From: CAYNWT01 sp964485095
Lineage (GTDB): Bacteria; Planctomycetota; Planctomycetia; Planctomycetales; Planctomycetaceae
Assembly (NCBI GenBank): GCA_964485095.1
Contig: CAZAIB010000104.1
Span: forward strand, 1 to 23,112
DNA: 23,112 bases
Direction: 5' to 3'
In this document: positions 7,640 through 15,400 of the stretch, in pieces
Numbering within the stretch: the first letter of the stretch is position 1
Layout of the letters: each line of letters opens with the position of its first letter
The notes under the pieces: model-generated
Told to the model about the DNA's origin: nothing
What the model saw: the letters and a program-made list of their open reading frames with translations, nothing else
Database searches by the model: none
Translations under genes and position numbers: made by a program

Positions 7640-9216
7640 GATGGTCCGAACTTATCCGCATGGCTGGACGGAACCTGGTAAGTCGCTGGGGGCGCACTTC
7701 GCTGAACCTGCTGGGCGTGATCATCGGCTGCACAACATTGCTACTGACGGCTGCGTGCGGAGGAGGCGTACGCGACACGTTCTACCTGATGTTTGATTCT
7801 TCGCCCGAAGCACGGCGGATCATCGTGTCTCGGGAGTTCGGGGCGTATCGATTCATCGATTGGCGAAAGGCGCCGGAAGAGGCGATTCAGGTCCCGGACG
7901 GCATTTCTGCGCCAAGGCGGAAGCGCCTACAGGGACGACTTGCCCGGAAATGGGCGAGTGAAGAACAAAAGAAGCAGCCTCGTAGCGTTCGAAAGCCGCT
8001 GACGTTCGAAGATGTTGATACCTTCGCAAAGCTCGAGCATACCAAATTCGCAATCCCTATGACTTCGATCCCTGGCACGATCGAAACAGCAAACGCAAAG
8101 AAGCCGTTGCACACATCGCTTGGATACGGCGGACACCTGACGGGCGGAAGCGAGTACCTGGTTACCGGATCACTGGTCGATGAAGACGATCACGATGGCG
8201 TCATCATCAACGAGTACCTGGCATATTCCCTTGGGCACCAGACTGACGAAGCATTCAGGAAACTCATCGGTCAGCCGATCCAGTTTGCCTTCGAAACGAA
8301 CAGCGACGGCTTCCAGCAGACGCCAATAATGTCGCAACTGCGCTGGTTCTTCCGGGATCCTGAAGAGCGGATTCTATTCGTTAAAGCGTTCAAGCAAATC
8401 CTTGAGAACCTGGAACGATTTGGCCTAACTGAAAAGCAACAAGCACTGGTGCAACGACTATTGCCAGACGAACCAGGAGAAGCCGCGCCGGAACCGAAAA
8501 CTGAAGTCAGGACGTTTAAGGTCCGAGGCGTATTTCACACCGCTGCCGAAGAAAAGTCCTGGGACATGTTCGAGTCCTACATGCGATCTAACGCAGGGGT
8601 CCGTGCTTCTGCAGCCGCGGTGCGGCAACTCTCGCAGAAACAGTTCAAGAATCCTGAGTTCCAAAACGTAAGCGTGGTGGTTGACTCCACCAGGAACCTG
8701 GACGCGGTTATCACCGAATTTAAGGACGACAATTTTCAGATTGTTTCCGCTCGTAGAGTCTTGGAACGCGTCGATAGGGAAATCGATCGCATTACCTCCA
8801 TCGTCTACTGGATCGCTGCCGGAATTCTGTTCCTCACGATCCTGGGCATCTCCAACACACTATTCATATCCGTCCTGCAACGCACACCCGAGTTCGGCAT
8901 CATGAAGTCGCTCGGAGCAAGCGATGGCGATGTCCTGTGTCTCATGCTGTTTGAAGGCATGATTTGCGGACTCATCGGCGCCGTGGTGGCGGTCTTCGTG
9001 AGCTTTGGCCTCGCGGAGGCCGGCAAGTCACTGTTGGAAGACTACGTGGTTGATTCGATGCACCGTCAGATGGACTTCAGCGTTGTGATCTCATTTTCGC
9101 CACTGATCATCGGGGCGACCATTGTGGGTTCCATCATCGTGTGCGGGATCGCCAGCCTGCTACCCGCCTGGCGAGCGGCTCGGTTAGATCCCGTTGAAGC
9201 CATGCGGCGGACGTGA
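7636..9216 (+). CDS. ABC transporter permease, MacB/FtsX type
   Basis: The product has 526 residues with the MacB/LolC topology: one N-terminal helix (about 22-44), a large extracytoplasmic domain (about 45-385), and three C-terminal helices (about 387-413, 434-462, 484-510). The FtsX domain is recognisable from residue 387, with EFGIMKSLGAS at 419-429 and the terminal PAWRAARLDPVEAMR signature at 510-524. The extracytoplasmic domain holds a very basic segment (about 94-120) and a helical stretch at about 240-275. It pairs with the ATPase encoded just upstream through the ATGA overlap; two permease copies per transporter are expected in this family. No adjacent HlyD-type adaptor or outer-membrane TolC gene is present, unlike a complete MacAB-TolC set. 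The gene ends 51 bases from the convergent coiled-coil gene. Confidence 0.94.
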   Translation: MRWSELIRMAGRNLVSRWGRTSLNLLGVIIGCTTLLLTAACGGGVRDTFYLMFDSSPEARRIIVSREFGAYRFIDWRKAPEEAIQVPDGISAPRRKRLQGRLARKWASEEQKKQPRSVRKPLTFEDVDTFAKLEHTKFAIPMTSIPGTIETANAKKPLHTSLGYGGHLTGGSEYLVTGSLVDEDDHDGVIINEYLAYSLGHQTDEAFRKLIGQPIQFAFETNSDGFQQTPIMSQLRWFFRDPEERILFVKAFKQILENLERFGLTEKQQALVQRLLPDEPGEAAPEPKTEVRTFKVRGVFHTAAEEKSWDMFESYMRSNAGVRASAAAVRQLSQKQFKNPEFQNVSVVVDSTRNLDAVITEFKDDNFQIVSARRVLERVDREIDRITSIVYWIAAGILFLTILGISNTLFISVLQRTPEFGIMKSLGASDGDVLCLMLFEGMICGLIGAVVAVFVSFGLAEAGKSLLEDYVVDSMHRQMDFSVVISFSPLIIGATIVGSIIVCGIASLLPAWRAARLDPVEAMRRT

Positions 9217-9267
9217 TTGATCGGGCCAACGATACTGACAGGGACTTCACATGCCTGAGCGATAAGC

Positions 9268-9897
9268 CTAAACGTGTTCCAGCAACCACTCGCGTCCGCG
9301 GGCTTGTTCGGTTCCGACGTTCATGAGGATACGTCCTATGACCGTGGCGGTTGCCACACACAGAATGGCGAGAGCCAGCACTGTGGCTCGCGTGATCGCG
9401 AGTTGAGTTTGAGTGTCGGTGCGGACCCACCAGGCGATTCCCAGGCTAAGTGCGGCCAACAGTAGCAGCGTTGTTACACCCATAAGCCTTTCGGACATTT
9501 TCTCGCAGGTGCGGAACCCACCAAACGCACAAAGTTCTGCCATGAACGACTGGAACAGAAACGCGTACAAAATTCCGCAGCCGCAGACGATCAGCCAGAT
9601 TTCCGGAGTCATCCTGCCGTCATACAGATGCACCGCGCCCAGCATTCCTGCCAGGCTGACCGCAGATGCGATTCCTTCTGAGTGGGCACCGGCGACGCGT
9701 GGAATCAACAGGCTTAGCAGTGCTCCGATTCCCCACAGGGACGGAATCGCGATTTTGGCGATTGGCAGGCACTGATTGAATGCGTCACTGATTGCGGTTC
9801 CGTTTTCGTAGCCGGAATACAACCACATACCGGCCATGACTGAGGTTGCTGCCATGGCGACAGCGACCATGGTCATCCCGACGCTCATGAGTGTGAT
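9268..9897 (-). other. Six-helix C-terminal membrane module of paralogue A
   Basis: Residues 793-1001 contain six hydrophobic segments. The fourth carries LYAFLFQSFMAEL, matched by LYAFLLQSYLAEL in the paralogue, followed by a conserved F-x-x-F-R charged loop with E-x-x-x-x-E/S-L spacing. No known transporter motif was recognised. Confidence 0.7.
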
Positions 9898-12273
9898 GCG
9901 AGTTGAACCGGGCTCACGGACTTCTTCTGACGAGTCCGGAGTCGGTGGTCCGAGGTAAACTTCCTCGTCGTCTTCTGATGCGCCGTCGTCTTCGAACGGT
10001 TCCAAAGTCGCGCGTTGAACCGGGCTGACGCCTTTGGTCAGCGGCTTTGAAAAGTCCAGCGGTGGCAGAGGGGCTCCCGGTGGTCGTGACATTGGATTCG
10101 GAATCGGAATCGGGCGCATGCTCGGTTCTGACCTATCGCGAACGACTGCTGACAGAATGTCCTGCGTCTCTCGCACGTCGGCGCGGATTTCGCGTTCCAG
10201 CAACCGGACTTCGCGCTGTTGTAGTTCGTTACCAGCCTGCCCGGTGTTCCTCGCGAGGGTTGCTTCTTCCAGCAGTCGTTTAGCATCCGCCAACCTCGCC
10301 TGAGCTTCGGCACGCTCTTCCTGCAGTTTGGCTAGTTCGGGCAAGTCGACTTGTGTTTTGATTTCTGCTTCGATCGCTGACTTCCGGGCCATGACGGCTT
10401 TGTAGTCAGCGTGATCCTTTTTGATTTTGGCTTTAAGCTGCTGGGCTTCTTTTTGTTGCGCTTCTGAACCAGCAGTTGCTGCTTTGAGTTCAGCTTCACG
10501 TTTACTGACCGCTTTTCTGGCTGCCTGAAGCCCACGAGCCAGCTTACCGCCAGTCGTGCGGAGCTTTTCAATTTCCGTGTTGAGTTCGGCTGGCTGCGGC
10601 AATGGAGCTGTGTTTGCTTTGCGAAGCTTCTTGAGTTCTGCGATGCCGGCAGCGGTTTCGCGTCTGAGAACATCCAGTTGCTCTTTCTTCGGAGCGTTGA
10701 CGGCCTGCAGTTCGGCTCGTTCACTGGCAAGCTGTTGCTGTTTCGCAAGAGCGGCCTGAACCGCGGCGCGTTGGTCGATGAGTTCCTGATGCCGCTGTTC
10801 GATGTCAGAGTCGTTTGGGAACTGCTGGCTATCAGAGGCTGCTTTTACCTTTTCGAGTTCTTCCGTGGCCGCTGTGATTTCCTGCCGCAGCGTGTCGATG
10901 TTCTCAGTCAGCTGTTGTCGCTTGAGTTCCGCTGCGGCCTGTTGGTCACGCGAGCGTTGCTGCTGTTGGGCAATTTGGTCGGCGACGTTAAGCCGTTCGA
11001 TCTGCAGGCGTTCGAGTTCCTGTTGTCGCTGCACGATGTCGGAGCCGTCGTGAAGCTTGTCGGCTTCGGGTGCGGACTGGAGGCTTTTGAGCTCTGCCGT
11101 TGCTGTGTCGATTTCCTTTCGCAGCTTGTCTATGGATTCGGTTAGCTGTTGTCCCTCAGCCTTCGCTGCGGCTTTCTGTTTCTGCAAACGCTGTTGCTGC
11201 TGTTCGACCTGGTCGGTGACGTTCACGCGTTCGGCCTGCAGTCGTTTGAGTTCCTGGCGCTGCAGGGCGACGACTGATTCGTCGGTAAGCTGATCGGGGT
11301 CTGGCGGGGCCTGGAGGCTCTTGAGTTCTTGCGTCGCCCTGGCGATTTCGTGGTGCAGCCTGTCAGTGGCTTCGGTTAGCTGTTGTTGGCGTAGATTCGC
11401 AGCCGCCTGCTGTTCGCCCAAACGTTGTTGCTGCTGGGTGATCTGGTCGGCGACTTCGAAATGTTCGGCTTGCAGTCGTTTGAGTTCTGCCTGAGCGGAT
11501 TCATGTTGCTGTGCCGCGTGTTGTTCGGCCTGCAGTCGCTGCTGTTGAAGCTTGTCAGCTTCTGCGCGGTCGATTTCTATCTGGGAGATGAGTTCAGCAA
11601 TCTCAGTTTGCTGAGTCTCGATTCGGGTACGCGAAAGAAGGAACTCTTCCGCCCTGTCCCGTTCGCGCTGAGCGTCAGTCGCGGCCTGGTGCTGTTCGGC
11701 TCGCAGTTGCTGCAAGCGGTGGGTCAAGCCAGGTTCTACAGGAGCGGCTGCCGGCTGTGCGGTGTCTTGTTCTTCAGCGACTTCTTGGTGGCTGATCTCA
11801 GCCACCGGAGGCTCTGGTTCGGGCTGGAGGTGTTGAATCCGGTTGATCGGTTGAGCCGAAGGTTCTGGCGCCGGAGGCGGTTCTGGCGGGGGCTCTACGG
11901 CTTCGGTCTGATCGACCTCGGCTTCCGCGGTTTGGGCCTGCGCTGCGCTGGCTTGTTCCAGGACGGCGGAGATTGCTTCGCGTTTGTCGGTAGTTTCGGG
12001 GTCGAAGCTGGTTCCTGCCACAATGATTGAGGCGAGGCTGTCGACAACCAAATCAAGTGATGGCGGCGCGGTCGCGGTGGCGGCTCGCGAGGCGAGTTCC
12101 TTGCGAGCGGTGCGGTGCACCAGGTCCGCAGCGGTTCGCTTTCTATCGACGTACGCAACCTTTTCCAGCGACTTACCGGCAAATGTCCGCGCACAGATGG
12201 GGCACTTGAGGTTCGTGTCGTCGGCAGTAGCAAACGGGCCAGCACAGTGGCAATCAGGGCATCGCAAAGTCAT
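9268..12273 (-). CDS. Giant coiled-coil membrane protein with N-terminal zinc ribbon (paralogue A)
   Basis: The product has 1001 residues and belongs to no family I can name. Residues 5-27 form a zinc ribbon (CPDC ... CPIC). A box YVDRKRTAADLVHR at 41-54 and a short hydrophobic helix at about 73-88 follow, then a Pro/Glu-rich linker at about 120-180. A long Gln/Ala/Glu-rich coiled coil spans 185-715 and includes three tandem 78-residue repeats at 263-496. A Pro-rich then acidic linker (717-790) leads to six predicted transmembrane helices at about 795-819, 838-858, 867-884, 890-913, 930-950 and 958-983. The same box, linker types and membrane module recur in the upstream gene, which ends 183 bases before this start on the same strand, so the two are paralogues and may be co-transcribed. 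The coiled coil and zinc ribbon are probably cytoplasmic, with the protein anchored by its C-terminus. A structural or tethering role is inference. Confidence 0.88.
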   Translation of the reverse strand: MTLRCPDCHCAGPFATADDTNLKCPICARTFAGKSLEKVAYVDRKRTAADLVHRTARKELASRAATATAPPSLDLVVDSLASIIVAGTSFDPETTDKREAISAVLEQASAAQAQTAEAEVDQTEAVEPPPEPPPAPEPSAQPINRIQHLQPEPEPPVAEISHQEVAEEQDTAQPAAAPVEPGLTHRLQQLRAEQHQAATDAQRERDRAEEFLLSRTRIETQQTEIAELISQIEIDRAEADKLQQQRLQAEQHAAQQHESAQAELKRLQAEHFEVADQITQQQQRLGEQQAAANLRQQQLTEATDRLHHEIARATQELKSLQAPPDPDQLTDESVVALQRQELKRLQAERVNVTDQVEQQQQRLQKQKAAAKAEGQQLTESIDKLRKEIDTATAELKSLQSAPEADKLHDGSDIVQRQQELERLQIERLNVADQIAQQQQRSRDQQAAAELKRQQLTENIDTLRQEITAATEELEKVKAASDSQQFPNDSDIEQRHQELIDQRAAVQAALAKQQQLASERAELQAVNAPKKEQLDVLRRETAAGIAELKKLRKANTAPLPQPAELNTEIEKLRTTGGKLARGLQAARKAVSKREAELKAATAGSEAQQKEAQQLKAKIKKDHADYKAVMARKSAIEAEIKTQVDLPELAKLQEERAEAQARLADAKRLLEEATLARNTGQAGNELQQREVRLLEREIRADVRETQDILSAVVRDRSEPSMRPIPIPNPMSRPPGAPLPPLDFSKPLTKGVSPVQRATLEPFEDDGASEDDEEVYLGPPTPDSSEEVREPGSTRITLMSVGMTMVAVAMAATSVMAGMWLYSGYENGTAISDAFNQCLPIAKIAIPSLWGIGALLSLLIPRVAGAHSEGIASAVSLAGMLGAVHLYDGRMTPEIWLIVCGCGILYAFLFQSFMAELCAFGGFRTCEKMSERLMGVTTLLLLAALSLGIAWWVRTDTQTQLAITRATVLALAILCVATATVIGRILMNVGTEQARGREWLLEHV
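10786..11487 (-). repeat. Three tandem 234-bp repeats (78 residues each) inside paralogue A
   Basis: Reading along the gene, the units are 11487-11254, 11253-11020 and 11019-10786, encoding residues 263-340, 341-418 and 419-496. They align without gaps. Shared landmarks are EL-x-RLQ at the start, DQ-x-x-QQQQR, Q-Q-L-T-E, and a break rich in Pro, Asp and Gln near the end. A degenerate fourth unit follows to about residue 553. The array points to tandem duplication within the coiled coil. Confidence 0.85.
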
Positions 12274-12456
12274 CGGTCATCCATACTGGCCCACAGTGAG
12301 CGCGTTATGTATGCCTATCTTGCCAGAAGCGTCTACACGGATATCGCTTCGCGCGGCGCGCAATTGATGACAGGTTTCAGAGTTGTCCGAGAACCGGCAG
12401 GATGTGCCGCTGGACCCGTTGCACTCCCGCCAAGTCTACGACAGCTGGACGACTGG
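12274..12456 (-). other. Spacer between the two coiled-coil genes
   Basis: This 183-base spacer separates the end of paralogue B from the start of paralogue A. It contains a GC-rich self-complementary stretch around 12349-12361 (GCGCG/CGCGC). No clear promoter, terminator or Shine-Dalgarno sequence was recognised. An ATG at 12280 is out of frame with the gene. It is long enough for an independent promoter, so co-transcription of the pair is not certain. Confidence 0.4.
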
Positions 12457-15400
12457 TTAGTTACTCCACTGCCCTACAGTGAGTTCAGTCATCAGGTTCC
12501 GGGTCACGCGAGCGAGCAGGAATGTGGTGGCTGCAGCCAGAATACCCAGGGCCAGCAGGCAAATGTTGGCCATCGCCAATACCCAACCTGGCGGTGCGCC
12601 GACCAGCCAGGAGATTCCGGCGACCGCCACAATTATGGCTCCGACTGACGTCACTGAAATGAGTGACTCGGCCAGCTCTTCGTCGCGTCGGAACTGAGCG
12701 AACTTGCTTAGTTCTGCGAGGTAAGACTGCAGAAGGAACGCGTACAGCGTCCCGGCGGCACCGATAAGCATCCACGTCCAGCCCGTGATTTCAGCGGGCG
12801 AGAACGCGATACACCCCAGAATCACCAGTGCAGCTACGAGGCCCCACCAGCATTCGCCGCGAGCTTCAGCGCGGCGTGGGATTGCTGCGCAACACAGTAG
12901 CCCGGGCAATGTGAGTGCCGGGATGATCCAGGTTGCTTTTTGAATAAACGAGGCCCAGGTCGCTCCATCATGAGGAAGTGCCAGGGCCGCGATGGCACTG
13001 ACAGCGATCCCGACGAATGCCAGAGTCAGCAGGATGGTTCCAGCCAATACGATTCGCATCTTCTTGGTTGATGAACCTTGCGAACGCCGCCGACTACGGT
13101 CTGGCTGTTCTTTGAACTCCTCCGACAGATCTTCCTCTTCTTCAACGTCTGCCTCTGTCATATCGACGTCGTGGTGGGACGCGGGCTTCCTGCTTTCCGA
13201 TCGGAACTTCGTTTTGGCAACGGGACTGACAACCGACGGGTCTGAGGTCAGTGCAAAGGGTTTCATTGCCGGCTGCGTATCCATGTCCGGCGACATGTCG
13301 TGACCTATGTCCGTCAGTTCTTCCGGCAGGTGGTCCAGAGCGATACTGGGCTCATCGTCTGGCAGCGATGGCATATCGAAGTCACCAGCGTCTTCATCCA
13401 GCAGCGAAGTTAGCTCTACATCGGGCTGTTCGTCCGGGGCCGCCTGAACGGGTACATCGAACTCATCGTTCAGCAGCGATGCCACGAGCAAGGACGTTTC
13501 TGATTCCTCTGCCTCGATCGCAAGTCGGAGTTGCTCAACTTCGTCCTGCGTCTGTTGGCTGTTGTCCGCAGCGGCCTGCGTGTGTTCCTGAACGCGCGCC
13601 CGGGCCTGGGTGAGTTTTGCGTGGCTCTTTTCGCGTTCGGCCTGGACGATGGCAAGGTCGGGCTCTTCTACAGGTGTTGCCTTTTCGAGATCGCGGAGCT
13701 CGTTGGCGATTGCCTTGACCTCTTTCCAGTCCGCTGTGACTTCTGCCTGAAGTCGCTCTGCTTCCGCGGCACGCTGCTGGAATTCCTTAGCCCTCTGTTT
13801 TCGATCCGCGGCGGTTTCGGCAAGTTTGACTTTTGCTTCGGCCAGCTGCCGGGCGACATCGCGTCGCTGCTGGACCAACTGCTGAATTTCTTCGCTATTG
13901 TCAGGTCTGGGCTTCGACGTCTGTGCCAACTCTGAACGCAGTCGTTCGAGTTCGGCGTTGTCTGTATCGATTTGCTCTGTGAGCGAAGTTATCTGATTTG
14001 TCAAAGTCGCTTGCTGTTTTTGCGAAGCGGCAGCCCTGGTGGCAAGTTCGGCGTTTGCGGTTTGGATTTGAGATTGAACCGCTGACGCTTCGGAAGTCAG
14101 AGCACGGAATGTTTCTTCGAGTTCAGAACGGCGATCCGGGGTTTGCTGTTGCAGTCGGTGCAACGTTTCACGGCGGGAGCCGATGTCCTGTTGGAGGTTT
14201 GCGATTTGCTGGTTCAGTCCGGACAGCTGTTCTTCAGCCGCACGCCGAGCTGTCTCGGTCCGCGCTTGTTCTGCGGCGACCTGTGCTTCAAGTGAGTCGC
14301 GTTCATCGGTGAGTGACTGGATTTCGGCTTTGCGTATCTCCAGATCAGCAGGATCGATGGCGTCGGGCTGTGTGAGTTTTAGCTTTTGCCGTGCCGCTTC
14401 GTTGGCGTTACGAAGCGAATCTCGTTGCCGCAGAAATTCATGCTCGCGCTGTTGAGCGGCTCGTTCGGCAGCCGCATGCTGGTTCGCCCGCGATCGCAGC
14501 TCTTGTCGCAGTTCCTGCGCATCCTTTTGAAGCTGCAAGATTTCGGCTCGCAGGGCGTCAAACTGCTGCGGATCTGAACTCCTGGCAAACTGGTGGATTG
14601 TCTGCTGCCCGCTTTCGATTTCCTGCTGCAGTGTTTGAATTTGTCGGTGGTAGTCTTCAGCCTGTTTCGCGACGGCAAGTCGTGTTTCAGTGACTTGGGA
14701 TTCGATGGCTCGACTCTCTGACACAACACGGGCATGTTGTTCAGACAAGGCGGCCAGCTGGGTTTGCAATCGGTCGGCGTCGGAAGTGAGCTGCGCCTGC
14801 AGTTGGTCACGCTGGCGAATGAGTTCTTGTCGCTCGGCGTCGGTTGCGTTGCGGCGGTGTTCGGCTTCGGCCTGTGTCCTTTGTTTTGTTAGATGGACGT
14901 CGTTTAGCTGATCGGTCAATGTCCTGAGTTCTGAGCGAAGTGCGTCTGCTTCGGTCGAATTGACGTGGATCGCGTTGGCCAGGGTTGTCAGTTGTCCGCG
15001 ATCGGCGGCAAGCTGGTTCTTTATTGAGTCGCGGTGTTGCGTGAGTTGCTGCAGTTCGGTTTCTGCTGCGTGCTTTCGCTGCGCTGCGTCTGATTCCGCC
15101 TGCCGTCTTTTGGCCGCAGCTTCGACTTGCTGTTCAGTCAGAGTCTTGATTTCTGATCGCAGCTTCTCGGTTTGGGAAGAACCCGATTCGGCGGTGGCTG
15201 CCAGGGACTCCAGAGCTTCGTGGTTGGCGGCGACCTGTGCCTGCAGTTCATCTCGTCTTTGATTGAGCTCCCTGTGTTCGGCCTCCAGGGATTCTTTCAG
15301 TTGGGTATGCTGCCCTATCAGCGTTTGTTGCTGGGTGGCTTCGTCAGACAGTTTGTCGAGTTCAGCACGCAGAGCTTCGTTGGGCTTCGCTTTCTGGAAG

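Noticed and set aside
11425..12030. A 201-codon open frame on the plus strand opposite coiled-coil paralogue A, and similar frames at 10678-11145 and 13531-13935
   Set aside because: They are antisense to Gln/Ala/Glu-rich coding sequence, which leaves the opposite strand free of stops. Their translations are low-complexity and show no domain.
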